From Candidatus Undinarchaeales archaeon (lineage in GTDB: Archaea; SpSt-1190; JASMDC01), in the NCBI GenBank assembly GCA_030753015.1, contig JASMDC010000009.1:1-64000 (forward strand): a stretch of 64,000 nucleotides of DNA, read 5' to 3'. The notes under the pieces were generated by a model. That model was not told the DNA's origin, did not search any database, and saw only the letters and a program-made list of their open reading frames with translations. Below are positions 33,405-43,735 of this stretch, piece after piece; within the stretch, counting starts at the first letter, position 1, and every line of letters starts with the position of its first letter. The position numbers were made by a program, and so were the translations under genes.

Positions 33405-36142
33405 GGGCCTCCCCCCTGCTCGTTGCTCCAGTTGCCTGGATTCCCTTCCGTCATCACGGGTACGCTGTCTGAGAGGGCGCCCCCTGGACCGTCCATGGTC
33501 ACAACGAGCTCGATGGAGCTTCCTTCTGTCGCCGGACCGGGGGGCAGCCGGGCCCGTGAGAGGTGGAGCTTCACTCCCTCATCGGTGCTGACGATGTGGG
33601 AGAGTGCAGCGGTGATATCGGTACCTCCCATGGTCACGGTGAAGTCGTCCTGGGTGACCATCGCCTGTGAGGTTATTGAGAGGTGGATGTCCATGGAGAA
33701 CCCGACGGACATCAGGAGATGGAACAGTGGTCGGTCGGCGCTCCCCGGACTGATATGGGAGATGTGCATGGCCGCAGGTGCCTCGTCCACCACGTCGAGG
33801 AGTATGCGAGCGGATCCCCTGCGCCCCAGCGAGATGATCTCGAGCAGCAGGTAGTTCGAGCGTGGGAGCGAGGTGCTCTGGAAGGTGGGGACCACGCTCC
33901 ATGTGCCCGCGTCCGGATCGTAGGTGGCCGCCACGGTGTCCGGCCGCAGATCCTCCAGGGAGAGGATGAGGTCCTCGGGTTTTAGGTCACCCACGGGCTC
34001 TCCTGCGCTGTTGCGGATCGCGAGCTCCAGGCGGAGGGACACACCCAAATTTAGGTCGGCGGCATCGATGCGTCCGGGCGAGGCACGCATCACCTCGATG
34101 GTGAGCTCCCGTGAGTCCGATGGGTAGAGCACGGACACGGACCGTCGCACGGCCGCCAGATGCTCTCGATGGTAGACCTCCATCACTGCATCGTACGTGC
34201 CTGGTGGCAGTCGACCTTCCACAGGGAGCGATAGCTGCCAGGTGGTACCTGAAACGTCCACCGATGCGTTCTGTGATGCTAGGAAGCCCACACGTCCCCG
34301 TGCGCCGATTTCGGCAGCGGCAGTGGCGTCCAAGGGATCACCTTCACGACGCAGGATACCGCTCCACACGAGGGGGGTCCCTTCCAGCACAGCGGATGCG
34401 TCCATCTCACGGGGATTCAACTCCCGGACATCGAACTCCAGCACGGTAGCGATACATCCATCAGGAGTACATGTCTGCCCGGGATCGCAGGGGGAGACCG
34501 GTCCTTTATCGTCCAGGCACACGCAGTAGCCGTCGCACACCTCGCCTGGGCCGATGCAGCCGAACACCTCGCTCCCCCGTCGCGCCGTACACGAACCGGG
34601 GACCTGCACGATGATGTACGGTGAGCGGGTGGGCTCGGGCCGGCACCCGTCGGGCGTACACCTGTCCGTGGGCTGGCAGGCGTCCACAGGCTCGCCCCCT
34701 TCGTCGAAGCACAGGCACACAGGGATGGACATCGACGAGGGAGAGCACTGCTGGCCGTTCCCGATGCATGGTATGGGCTCGCCGTCAACAGAGAATGAGC
34801 CGCGGGGACACAAGGACTCCATGGGCGAACGGATGATGGGTTGCCATTCCCGGACCTCGATGGCCCGTGACGCCATACCGGTCAACCTCCCGTGGGCGTA
34901 CACCCGCGTCTGGACCACGTAGGTGCCCGGCTCGATGGTATCGTCCAGCTTGAGCTCCCGTTCCCCGCACCCGTCCTCACGGAGCACCTCGGCCAGCTCG
35001 TCATCCAGTACGACGGTCTCACAGGCCTCGCCGCTGCTCTGGATGTGGACCACGAGCTCCTCGCCCGGCCGGTAGTCCTCCCGGTCGGTCACGATGTCAG
35101 CAGGCTCGGCGGCAAGTCCCTCGAACGTGACGGGCAACGACACCGCAGCGCTCCCCTCTGAGGTCTTCGCGGTGACCTGTAGGAGGTACCGTCCCGGATT
35201 CCATGCCGTGGAGGTCCCCAGGGCGATGCGCGTGCAGTCCTCGAACGCGGCATGTGCCATCTCGCCAGTCCCCGGCAGCACCAGGGACGCGGCGCATGTC
35301 TCCAGCTCGTCCTCGGATGAGACCACGGGCATCACCGGTTCGCCCAGGCGCACGACCGGAGCGTCAAGGGTGACGTTGAAGGGGAACTGAGGCTCGCCGA
35401 CTCTGATGTTCGTCCGTGCAACGCCCGCGTCGCCGCTCCCGAGCACCACCATGGCGACCGTATAGGTGCCGGGTCGGAGCGTGGGTGGGACGCCCAGGAA
35501 GAACGGCTCGCACCCCGGGGCGTCGGCGATGACCAGCGGATCATCACCACGTAGGAGGGCGCCGATGCAAAGCGTGCCCGCCGCTGATGGGAGGGCGACG
35601 GCGTCACCTGCGACAAAGGGACCGTCGGGGATGTCTACGTTCACGGGAATGGTGTCCTTTCGCAATTTGAAACTGCTCGAGACCGGTGCGTCCCGAAGGT
35701 CGGTAACGACCGTCTCATGCGTGGGATAGCGGAGGAGCAGTTCTCTACGGACGGCCGTGATGGCGGGCGATAGTACGAACTGGACGGGTTTGTGCTCGAG
35801 ACCAAAGGACACTGAGACCTTGTCGCGACCGAGCTCGAGGTCATCGATGGAGAGCCCGCTCGCGGACACGACCGTGAACACGACCTGGCGCCGTGGCTCG
35901 TCGATAGCAGCCGTGCACGTGAGGGCCGAGGAAAGGACGCTGCATCGCCTCTCGAGCACGTCCTGCCGGGGGAGGGGTCCCTCATCAGAGAACGAGTACG
36001 TGAGCGTGACGGTCGTGAGGGCCAGCGATGCGACGTCAACCTCCTCCACGAGGGACGGTATGGTGGCGCTTATGGCCGGTAACAGGAGGAGCCCGATGCA
36101 GAGCGCGAGCACGTGCATCGTCAGGGTCGGTTCAGTGTCCAT
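33401..36142 (-). CDS. Secreted multi-domain beta-rich protein with EGF-like Cys knots
   Basis: 913 residues. Signal peptide at residues 1-27 (HVLALCIGLLLLPAISA). Several immunoglobulin-like domains follow (PVTFEGLAAEPADIVTDRE and similar). A Cys-rich middle (about 445-570) has two EGF-like units, each ending C-x-P/T-x-D-x-C-T-P-D-G-C, then further beta-rich domains. A good Shine-Dalgarno (AGGAGGGAG) stands 5-7 bases before ATG 36142, only 15 bases after the stop of the 1867-residue protein. Likely an extracellular partner of its operon neighbours. Confidence 0.7.
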   Translation of the reverse strand: MDTEPTLTMHVLALCIGLLLLPAISATIPSLVEEVDVASLALTTVTLTYSFSDEGPLPRQDVLERRCSVLSSALTCTAAIDEPRRQVVFTVVSASGLSIDDLELGRDKVSVSFGLEHKPVQFVLSPAITAVRRELLLRYPTHETVVTDLRDAPVSSSFKLRKDTIPVNVDIPDGPFVAGDAVALPSAAGTLCIGALLRGDDPLVIADAPGCEPFFLGVPPTLRPGTYTVAMVVLGSGDAGVARTNIRVGEPQFPFNVTLDAPVVRLGEPVMPVVSSEDELETCAASLVLPGTGEMAHAAFEDCTRIALGTSTAWNPGRYLLQVTAKTSEGSAAVSLPVTFEGLAAEPADIVTDREDYRPGEELVVHIQSSGEACETVVLDDELAEVLREDGCGERELKLDDTIEPGTYVVQTRVYAHGRLTGMASRAIEVREWQPIIRSPMESLCPRGSFSVDGEPIPCIGNGQQCSPSSMSIPVCLCFDEGGEPVDACQPTDRCTPDGCRPEPTRSPYIIVQVPGSCTARRGSEVFGCIGPGEVCDGYCVCLDDKGPVSPCDPGQTCTPDGCIATVLEFDVRELNPREMDASAVLEGTPLVWSGILRREGDPLDATAAAEIGARGRVGFLASQNASVDVSGTTWQLSLPVEGRLPPGTYDAVMEVYHREHLAAVRRSVSVLYPSDSRELTIEVMRASPGRIDAADLNLGVSLRLELAIRNSAGEPVGDLKPEDLILSLEDLRPDTVAATYDPDAGTWSVVPTFQSTSLPRSNYLLLEIISLGRRGSARILLDVVDEAPAAMHISHISPGSADRPLFHLLMSVGFSMDIHLSITSQAMVTQDDFTVTMGGTDITAALSHIVSTDEGVKLHLSRARLPPGPATEGSSIELVVTMDGPGGALSDSVPVMTEGNPGNWSNEQGGGP

Positions 36143-36157
36143 CAGCTCTCCCTCCTT

Positions 36158-39100
36158 TTATGTAATCGCGCACCCGCACGCGCAGTTCTCCGGGACCAGT
36201 TCGCAGGTGCGTGGGTTGAGCCGGAACCTGCAGGTGGAAAGGCACTCCTCGCAAATGACCTCACGGGTGCAGTTACCGGTGGTGATTACCGTGGCGATGT
36301 GCCCCTCCTCTCCATCAAGGCTGATCAGGCCCACCTCGAGCTCGGCGAATGGATGCGCAGCAGGATTGACCAGCTCGTCGAGCCAGGGACCGGCGCCGGG
36401 TGGTGTGGCCGATACCAGGAGCCTGTAGTGCTCACCGGCTACCGGTGTGAACGGAGGTGTCTCGAAGAGACTGACCGCTTTAGGATCGAGGGTCATGTCC
36501 GGTTCCTGGACCTGCTCGTCGAGGAAGGACCCGCTGGCGTCCACGGGACGGAGGAGCAGCTCACCTGTAAAGGCCACGGGCTCGGGATTGCCCACTTCCA
36601 CGTGGCCTTTTACCGGTTCGGGACGGTAGAGCCGGCTGGTGCGCACACCCCGGGCGTCGGTGAAGTAGGCGTCCCGGAGGAGCAACGATGGCCGGGCGAC
36701 CTCCAAGTAAGCGTGAGGGTACACGGTGGCCAGGTGCGCCAGGTCCTCCCGGCACCAGGATGTGAGGGAGCGGCCAGCGCATTCGTTGAGCACCTCGCCC
36801 TGTGACTGGAAGGTTGTGATGAGCACGAAACCGTTCACGTCATGGAGCTCGGCACGCAGACCGAGCACGTGTCCCGCCATGTCGTTCGTGATATTGATGA
36901 CGGGGGTCCGGAGGGTGTGGGCACCGGGCTGGTCGATGGTCACCTCGGCCAGCGAACCGTTCACCGGACCGTCGCTGCGCATCACCGTGAGATTGCCCGC
37001 GAGCGGGAACACGGTGGTCACGAGCGTCACCTCACCAAGAGCGGTGGTCCCCGGGTAGGTGCGCGTGGTCCGCTCTCCCTGCGGCGTGACGAAGTGGACA
37101 TTGACGACCGTGAGGTTGTCCATGAGGAACACGGCGTGGATGTCCCCCCTATCGTACCCGAGCAGGGTCCCGTTGTACCGGACCTCGGCGAAAGGGGCGA
37201 GGGTGAGGTTCGTGAAGCGTGCGTCCACGCGGAACGGTAGTATGGGGATCAACCTCTCGGCGTCAGGGAGCAGGGAGCCCAGCCTGAGACCGGCGACCAC
37301 CGGATGTCTGTACTCGTCGCAGGAGCAGGCGCACGTCTCCCCTCGGACGCACGGCGGGCAGGTGCAGTTGACCTGGACCTGGAACGAGAGCGAAACGTTC
37401 CCGGACACGGTCAGGAGCCCTCGGTTGCGCACGCGGACGCTCGCTCGCAGCATCTCTCCCACGTACAGGGCGCGGACCGGCTCCTCGCTGCGGAGGAGGG
37501 CCACCTCCACCTCGAGGTCGGGAGCTAGGGCGTGGCACATACGCTGGCACACCTCAGTGGAGTTCACTGCAAGGCACAGCTCCATGCAGTCCTTGATCGG
37601 CTCCTCCAGCTCCTCTTCTTCGGGATCCTTCTCTTCCTCGTCTTCAGGATCCTCCTCTTCCTCGTCGTCGATGAGAGCGTTCCGACACCTGTCCACGCAC
37701 CGCTCCTGGAGGGTGGCGTTGGTGGGGAACTCCTCGGAGCATGCGATCTCACAGGTAGGACCCTGATCGATGCATTCTGTCGTGACCGGGAGCTCGTCGA
37801 ACCCGTCGAAGCAGCACCAGCCCGTGTCCGAGGAGGCCGTCTGACACCGATCGAAGTACGGTGCAGCGAGGCCTCCGGCGGCAGGGACGCACTCATCGGT
37901 CCCGTTGGCCGACACCCTTGAGGAGTCCAGTGCCATGGTGACGTTGAACATCCGGGCGCAGCAGGCCCGGACGCGGCGTCCCTGCTCGGGATCCTCGGCC
38001 TCGCAGGGAACGTTGGTGGTGTGCCACGTCAGGCCCTCCTCGCATACGCACACGCCGGCCTGGGCTTGGCAGTGGGATGCGGACGCGCCATGGCACCGTC
38101 GGCATACAGAGGCGCAGTCCATCCCCGGGGTCGTGTAGGTGAGGCAGGCACCGTCCTGGATGAACAGGCGTGCCGGGTCCACGGTCGCAAGGACGTCCAC
38201 GACCTTCTTCGCCGCGTTCTGGTAGGCGTCGAGGTTGGCGATCTCGATGTTCAGGGGCAGGGCCGTGGCGCGACACGTACCGCACTTACTTGGCGGGCAT
38301 GCATCGGGATATTCCTCCGGTGTCACCACGATGGGTTCGGTAGGCCCGCCCCCGCCGCATGAGCACGGGCTGTCGGCCACCACGGCAGTCCACCCCTCGT
38401 CGTAGCCGTCCACGTTGCGCTTGCAGTACACCTTGCCCACCATGTACTGTGTCCCCAAGGGCTGTCCGAGGTCGAATCCCTGGCCGGAGTTCCATGCTAT
38501 CGGCTTGTCCTCCGAGATCACCACGCAGGTGCTGGTGTCCTTGGACGCGATGTTGTTCCGCCACGGGCACGGTTCCTTGGACAAGCAGAGCCTGACGACA
38601 CCCTTCCTGCAGTATATCTCCAAGCTGTCGTCGCTACCCCGCGGTCCGCTGTCATGGATGAGGTGTTGGTCGATGAGCCCTACGTAGCCGTCGTCCCGGC
38701 CTGTACAGTTGAGCTCGACAGCGGGTTTGTCGCACGAGCATGGCTGGTCGGTGCCGTTCCCGGCGCCCCTTACTGCCGCGAGGAGCACATGCTTCCCTTC
38801 AGCGGGATCGATGTGGTTGTTCGCGACCGTAAAGACCTTGCCGTCCCAGGCGTAGAACATCACCGTGGTCTTCTTCTTGACACGCCAGACGAACACCACG
38901 ATGTCCCCTTCACCATTGCCGTCGAAGTCACCGACGAGCATATTGAGCGGTGGTCGCTTATCGCACTGTTTCTCGATAGTACCACAATCGGCGTCAAGGT
39001 CATTGGCCATACGGGCAGCTACCTGGCCGATGGCGTTGAGCCGGTCGAACTCGTCAAGGGTGAGATCGGCGTTAAGGTTGTCGGCGTTACGGCGCTCCAC

Positions 39101-41764
39101 GGTGCCGCTCCAACTGTAGAAGACGGCCTCGCCCTTTGCAGAGTGCACGGCCAGCTCTGTCCGCCCGTCACCATTGAAGTCGCCCGCCGCCATCTTTGGG
39201 AAGGTCTTCGGGATGTAGAGAGGGATGAGTCGGCCAAATTCCGCGAATTCTGGTTCATATATTATGGTGTCCCCGGGGCTGGACGGACCCAACGTGCAGG
39301 GGGAGAAGGGCCAAGAGCGTGGGGGGCACGAGCGCGTGGAATAACGTGCGTCCCACACGAGATAGCTGCGTTTGTGCTCCTCCAGCTCCCATCGCTTCCC
39401 GTCGCCGCCCTTGGGTGTGATGATCCCGTTCCACCGATAGAACCGTATGTGGTCCCTCTTTACGACCACGGCCAGTTCGTCTCGGCCGTCCCCATCGAAG
39501 TCCCCAGCAGTCGTACCATGATAGATATCATCCCCTTCGATTTGGAGACGTGGTCCGTCGCGGGCCTTGACCTCACCCTTCCACCGGTAGAAGAACACAT
39601 GGTCGTCGGTGTTGTAGTTGATGGCCAGCTCGTCAGTGCCGTCGCCGTCGAAGTCACCCGCGGCCGTCCATATGATATGGGGGTCGCCCCAGCCCATGCC
39701 GTCCAGATGCTCCCCTGAGCGCTCGTGGAAGGTGCCGTCCCAGCGGTAGAACCAGATGTTGTCATCTGTCTCGAAGTTGATGGCGAGCTCGTCGCGGCCG
39801 TCACCGTCCACGTCGATGGCGGTCATACCGGTGATCCGCGGCGTACCCCAGGTCATCGGATCGAGGTGACCTCCTCTCTTCTCGTGGACAGCCCCTGTGA
39901 ACTTGTAGAACTTGACGTTGTCCGTTTCAAGAGGGATGAGTGCCATGGTGTCGCTCTTGTTATCGCTCTTCTTAGGCTGCTGGAGGTACGCCCGCCTAGG
40001 TCTCAGGAGCGATTGATCGAGGGTATCGAGCCAGGATGGTTCGGTCATCCCGCTCATCTGTAACTGCTTTGGTTTGGGGTCCTTGAACACGGGCTTCCCG
40101 TTCACCTTCCATGTCTCGCAACAGAACTTACAGTCATAGGCAACGCCCGTTTCGCCCCGACCGGCGCAGGCCGTATCCCGACAGCCGAACCCACCATCGT
40201 TGTACCCCTTCGCCACCACGAGCCATGTACCGCAAGAGGGCATACACTTGCCGTTGTCCCAGCTACAGTGGGGCTTACGGCCGTTACACACCTCGGCGGT
40301 CTCGTGCTTGCACACGCCTTTGGTCTTATTACCATCGCCTGGACCGGGTGGCTCTTTCCCCTTACGACCAAAGCACTTCCCCACGGCGAATCCCTCGCAG
40401 TACTCCTTCCATGGGCCGTCACCGGAGAGGAGCACGCCTTCGGCCTTCACACGGAGACCCGCCTTCCCGACGTCCTTGGGGACGGCGGGATCGGCCAGGA
40501 TACCGATCAGCTTCTTCAGGCGGGTCTGGAACTCGGTGATGTTGAGGTCGGCCGACTTGAACGTGGCATTGATCAGGGCCTGGAGTTCCTCAATATCCTC
40601 TTTCAAAGGTTCGGTGGCCGTGCCGTTGGTCGTGCCATTACGCACCTTGCTCACCATCTCGTCCATTGCCTTGACGAGCCCGGGGAGGAGGGTGAGGAGG
40701 TTATCCTCGAGATACGCGCGGAGCGAACCTACTTCCTTGGCGAGCTCGCACACGTTCGCTTTGGAGCCAAGAGTGCAGGCGTCGTTCACTGCACCCACCA
40801 GCCGGGTGCACTCATACACACGAACGGGTAGAGGGAGGCTTGCCCGCTGCAAGGTGCACGACCCGCCGCTCCGGCAAGGGATGCCATCGCAGAGGGGGCA
40901 GGCGCCGAGGGAGCTGTTCTTTACACCGCTCCCGCACTTACCGGGGCATGCGGTCTTGGCCGCCTTCGCGCAGGCCGACGGGTCCAACGTTCCAGGACCC
41001 TTCCCGGGACCCTTTTCAGGACCTTTTCCCGTTCCATTTCCCTTTCCGGTGTCGTTGACCGGATTCGCCAGAGCACCGCCGCACTGGGCGTATCCCTTGG
41101 CATCGAAGGCACCTTTGGTGCGCTCGCACACCTTGCAGTGCGCGTTCAGGGTGTCCTGGATGATCGCAAGATTGGTGACAAGAGCCATGTAGAACTCGTT
41201 GAACTGACCATAGACGTCCCGACTGGCCTCCAGGTATTCGACGATGTTGTCGAAATGCCGTGACTCACACTTGAGCTTAGACATGTCCAGTGGTTCCACC
41301 TTGCCCTCGACGTTCACGCTGCCGGTAAAGGTGAACGGTGGGATGAGCCCGCACATGTCCGGCGAGATACACTTATCGCCGCCCCCCTTTCTCTTCTTGC
41401 AGTTGCAATGGTGCGTGGGCAGCGTCTGGCGCCAATCGTCGTAGTCGCCGTACCGGCACTGTCCCGGCGACACCTGTTTGCCGCAGCACCACCGCTTGCC
41501 ATCGCGAAGTCTGCATCCCCCCTCGAGGTGGTCACCGAACTCTTGCAGCCCTGAACCGTTCTCCACGTTGCACACGTTGCACCGGGGCCCGTCGTATTGT
41601 AATACGGGGCCATTGTACCCGTTGTTCGTGCTGCACACTTGGTTGCAGTCCTCACCGTTGGTGGCGACCCACTCGGTGCCCCCCGCCGCTACGCTCAAGG
41701 ACGTGGAGAGCGCTAGCGCAATAACTATCGCTAGCAGGGCGTGGAGACCTTTCATCGCTGACAC
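36158..41764 (-). CDS. Giant secreted protein with FG-GAP/VCBS calcium repeats
   Basis: 1868 residues. Signal peptide at 1-27. The N-terminal 600 residues are Cys-rich with a GKGPEKGPGKGPG low-complexity linker. About 620-960 hold repeated units of the type AAGDFDGDGTDELAINYNTDD with FYRWDG, i.e. FG-GAP/VCBS blades binding calcium through DxDGDG. About 1000-1420 is Cys-rich; an acidic Glu/Asp run (DDEEEEDPEDEEEKDPEEEE) follows. The C-terminal 400 residues are beta-rich and end with a Cys cluster. GTG 41764 is preferred to ATG 41755 because GGAGGG stands 11 bases before it. First gene of a three-gene secreted operon; probably an adhesin-like or surface scaffold protein. Confidence 0.75.
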   Translation of the reverse strand: MSAMKGLHALLAIVIALALSTSLSVAAGGTEWVATNGEDCNQVCSTNNGYNGPVLQYDGPRCNVCNVENGSGLQEFGDHLEGGCRLRDGKRWCCGKQVSPGQCRYGDYDDWRQTLPTHHCNCKKRKGGGDKCISPDMCGLIPPFTFTGSVNVEGKVEPLDMSKLKCESRHFDNIVEYLEASRDVYGQFNEFYMALVTNLAIIQDTLNAHCKVCERTKGAFDAKGYAQCGGALANPVNDTGKGNGTGKGPEKGPGKGPGTLDPSACAKAAKTACPGKCGSGVKNSSLGACPLCDGIPCRSGGSCTLQRASLPLPVRVYECTRLVGAVNDACTLGSKANVCELAKEVGSLRAYLEDNLLTLLPGLVKAMDEMVSKVRNGTTNGTATEPLKEDIEELQALINATFKSADLNITEFQTRLKKLIGILADPAVPKDVGKAGLRVKAEGVLLSGDGPWKEYCEGFAVGKCFGRKGKEPPGPGDGNKTKGVCKHETAEVCNGRKPHCSWDNGKCMPSCGTWLVVAKGYNDGGFGCRDTACAGRGETGVAYDCKFCCETWKVNGKPVFKDPKPKQLQMSGMTEPSWLDTLDQSLLRPRRAYLQQPKKSDNKSDTMALIPLETDNVKFYKFTGAVHEKRGGHLDPMTWGTPRITGMTAIDVDGDGRDELAINFETDDNIWFYRWDGTFHERSGEHLDGMGWGDPHIIWTAAGDFDGDGTDELAINYNTDDHVFFYRWKGEVKARDGPRLQIEGDDIYHGTTAGDFDGDGRDELAVVVKRDHIRFYRWNGIITPKGGDGKRWELEEHKRSYLVWDARYSTRSCPPRSWPFSPCTLGPSSPGDTIIYEPEFAEFGRLIPLYIPKTFPKMAAGDFNGDGRTELAVHSAKGEAVFYSWSGTVERRNADNLNADLTLDEFDRLNAIGQVAARMANDLDADCGTIEKQCDKRPPLNMLVGDFDGNGEGDIVVFVWRVKKKTTVMFYAWDGKVFTVANNHIDPAEGKHVLLAAVRGAGNGTDQPCSCDKPAVELNCTGRDDGYVGLIDQHLIHDSGPRGSDDSLEIYCRKGVVRLCLSKEPCPWRNNIASKDTSTCVVISEDKPIAWNSGQGFDLGQPLGTQYMVGKVYCKRNVDGYDEGWTAVVADSPCSCGGGGPTEPIVVTPEEYPDACPPSKCGTCRATALPLNIEIANLDAYQNAAKKVVDVLATVDPARLFIQDGACLTYTTPGMDCASVCRRCHGASASHCQAQAGVCVCEEGLTWHTTNVPCEAEDPEQGRRVRACCARMFNVTMALDSSRVSANGTDECVPAAGGLAAPYFDRCQTASSDTGWCCFDGFDELPVTTECIDQGPTCEIACSEEFPTNATLQERCVDRCRNALIDDEEEEDPEDEEEKDPEEEELEEPIKDCMELCLAVNSTEVCQRMCHALAPDLEVEVALLRSEEPVRALYVGEMLRASVRVRNRGLLTVSGNVSLSFQVQVNCTCPPCVRGETCACSCDEYRHPVVAGLRLGSLLPDAERLIPILPFRVDARFTNLTLAPFAEVRYNGTLLGYDRGDIHAVFLMDNLTVVNVHFVTPQGERTTRTYPGTTALGEVTLVTTVFPLAGNLTVMRSDGPVNGSLAEVTIDQPGAHTLRTPVINITNDMAGHVLGLRAELHDVNGFVLITTFQSQGEVLNECAGRSLTSWCREDLAHLATVYPHAYLEVARPSLLLRDAYFTDARGVRTSRLYRPEPVKGHVEVGNPEPVAFTGELLLRPVDASGSFLDEQVQEPDMTLDPKAVSLFETPPFTPVAGEHYRLLVSATPPGAGPWLDELVNPAAHPFAELEVGLISLDGEEGHIATVITTGNCTREVICEECLSTCRFRLNPRTCELVPENCACGCAIT

Positions 41765-41816
41765 TGGTGATACGACCCTCCTATGAGTGGTCCCATTTTG
41801 GTTCTGTATCGTCCCA

Positions 41817-41829
41817 GTTTTATATAATG
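41817..41829 (-). promoter_or_regulatory. TATA box of the three-gene secreted-protein operon
   Basis: CATTATATAAAAC on the minus strand, about 59 bp before GTG 41764. Transcription would start about 30 bases before the gene, leaving room for the GGAGGG ribosome site, unlike the leaderless genes elsewhere. Confidence 0.6.
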
Positions 41830-41991
41830 TTCTTGGAACGCCTGTGGGACGCGTGAAACGCCCGTTGTTCTTTCGAGGCTAGGGAATGGGGGCGCTCCGC
41901 CCTTACTGGTCAGATTGGGCGGTTCTATCGGCAGGATGAACGCTCGGGAGCAGATAACATGGTGTAGTTTTTACAGGAGCAGGGGGTGCGC

Positions 41992-42162
41992 TCAGCCTAC
42001 GACCAGCACGATACCAATGACCGTGGTCACGACACCGCCGAGCATCCTCAGGCTCGCTGCCTCGCCCAGGGCGATCGATATCAATGCCGTGAGGATGGGG
42101 CTGGATGCTGTGATGGAGGAGATCACGCCACCATCGGCGAGCTCGAGGCCCTTGTACGTGAG
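41992..42162 (-). pseudogene. EamA transporter, 3' fragment cut off by IS66
   Basis: Encodes the last helices: YKGLELADGGVISSITAS, then SPILTALISIALGE and a closing VVTTVIGIVLVVG before TGA. Joined in frame to the 5' fragment at 43736-44562 after removing the IS and one copy of the 8-bp duplication, it gives a full EamA protein that matches the paralogue at 30673-31551 (YKGLALERGTIISSITAASP). The fragment has no start of its own. Confidence 0.9.
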
Positions 42163-43735
42163 GTACTTGTTAAGCTGCCCGCATGCATAGCTCCCTGCTG
42201 AGCAGCTCTTTCAGTTCCCCGTACACGTTCTTTCCCTGGAATCTCCACGTAGCGACCAAGGACGCGATGTACTGGTAGTTCTCGGCGCCTTCATCAGAGC
42301 GGAAGCATCCTATGATCTTGCGCCACAGCACACATTCGCGGATGGCCTGCTCGCCGAGATTGTTCGTCGGCTCCATGCCCGGATGGGCGACGCATGTGTA
42401 CCAGCTCCCCAATCCGTTACGGATGTACGTCACCGGGACATGAAGCTCCTTGTACTTTTCGAACTTGCACACGAGCTCCTCCATCTCCTGCTCCCAGACC
42501 GCCTTCTGGCGGAGCCGCTCCTCCATCGGAGGATCCTTGTCCAGGAACCGTCTCAACTTCTTGAACTTCTGATGGATCCGCTTGCTTAGCAACTTTCCCT
42601 GCTTGGATACGCCCTTCACATCATCCACCTTCCGAAGGAGGTGGGCCCAGCATCTCTGTAGTTGGAGGAAGATGTTGTATGACTTCCACCCGTCCGTCAC
42701 GCCGATGCCGTTAGGTATCTTGCCAAGGATCTCCGCAACCACTTTCGCGCCCCGCGAGTCCCTGAGAGCGAAGAGCACATGGCCGTCGGGGTCGCGGAAT
42801 ATCCAGAGCCACCACCTCTTCCCGAGGACCGAGAAGCTGGTCTCGTCGACGTACTTGTACGGCGCTTGGGCGATCAGTTGCCTGGTTCTCTCGTACTCTC
42901 CCTTGCACGCCTCGCCCACCCGGCGCAGGACGTTGTGGACGGTGGTCGCAGTGATCGGGAAGCCGTGGACGGACTGGATGTGCTCTGCCGCCTTGCGCAG
43001 AACCCCGCGCAGTGCGTATGTGAGCATGACGATGTTGAGGATGACGTTCAGGCCAAGCTGCCCCTTCTGCGGGCACTCGGGATGGGCGGCCGTGAACTCG
43101 TGCCCGCAGTCACTGCACTTGTACTTGTTGCACTCGTACGCGGTGACGATGGGCTCCGAGGGCGTCTCGATGTCCTCGCGGACCTTCACCTCACTCTCGC
43201 CTTCAAGTTCTTCGATGTTCCCTGAACCGCAGTGAGTGCAGTGATCCGACTCCACAGGTACGTGCCGGTTCGGCACGGGCGTGGGCCGTGTGGCCCCAGG
43301 ATGGCCCTTGGGTGCCCCCCTCTTCTTGGGACCTTTGGAGCGGTCCACCTCCTTCTTGGGCTTGATCCTCTGCTGGGATGGGGGCGTGTTGGGGTTCTTG
43401 TAGAAACAGAGTTCTCTCTTGAGCTCGGTGATCTGCTTCCTGAGCGCCGGGATCTCAGCGTTCTCTGCCAGAAGGCTCTCAACGGTGAATTCAAGTTCCT
43501 CGATCCGGCTGTCCTTCTTGGCGTCAGACGCTTGAAGGGATTCAACTGTAGACTGAAGCGACTCCACAAGATGGGTCAGCAGTTCAACCTTCGATTCAAG
43601 GTTGGCGGATCCAGTGGCAAGGGGGAGAATGTCCTGTGTGTTGCATGCGCCTGGGGGTGGCACGAAGAAGTGAGAGGACAATCATCGTTTTTCTCAGTTT
43701 GCTACGCGGGAAGTGCCGCCAAGCTTAACAAATAC
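42163..43735 (-). mobile_element. IS66-type insertion sequence, 8-bp target duplication
   Basis: 1573 bp. The ends are inverted repeats: GTACTTGTTAAGCT at 42163-42176 and, reversed, GTATTTGTTAAGCT at 43722-43735 (13 of 14 identical). They are flanked by a perfect direct repeat TACGTGAG (42155-42162 and 43736-43743), the 8-bp duplication typical of IS66. One transposase gene and no TnpA/TnpB accessory genes, as in the ISBst12-type subgroup. It disrupts an EamA transporter gene; perfect duplication and intact flanks suggest a recent event. Confidence 0.95.
42170..43681 (-). CDS. IS66-family transposase (TnpC type)
   Basis: 503 residues. The N-terminal coiled coil (about 25-95) with LYKNPNTPPSQQ-like sequence (FYKNPNTPPSQQRIKPKK) is the IS66 leucine-zipper/helix region. 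A zinc-binding CTHCGSGNIEEL and YKCSDCGHEF follow (about 140-195). The DDE catalytic core begins YKYVDETSFSVLGKRWWLWIF (about 270-290), with GVTDGWKSYN (about 325) and EPTNNLGEQAIRECV (about 445-459) as the second Asp and Glu regions. Full length and apparently intact. Confidence 0.95.
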   Translation of the reverse strand: MSSHFFVPPPGACNTQDILPLATGSANLESKVELLTHLVESLQSTVESLQASDAKKDSRIEELEFTVESLLAENAEIPALRKQITELKRELCFYKNPNTPPSQQRIKPKKEVDRSKGPKKRGAPKGHPGATRPTPVPNRHVPVESDHCTHCGSGNIEELEGESEVKVREDIETPSEPIVTAYECNKYKCSDCGHEFTAAHPECPQKGQLGLNVILNIVMLTYALRGVLRKAAEHIQSVHGFPITATTVHNVLRRVGEACKGEYERTRQLIAQAPYKYVDETSFSVLGKRWWLWIFRDPDGHVLFALRDSRGAKVVAEILGKIPNGIGVTDGWKSYNIFLQLQRCWAHLLRKVDDVKGVSKQGKLLSKRIHQKFKKLRRFLDKDPPMEERLRQKAVWEQEMEELVCKFEKYKELHVPVTYIRNGLGSWYTCVAHPGMEPTNNLGEQAIRECVLWRKIIGCFRSDEGAENYQYIASLVATWRFQGKNVYGELKELLSRELCMRAA

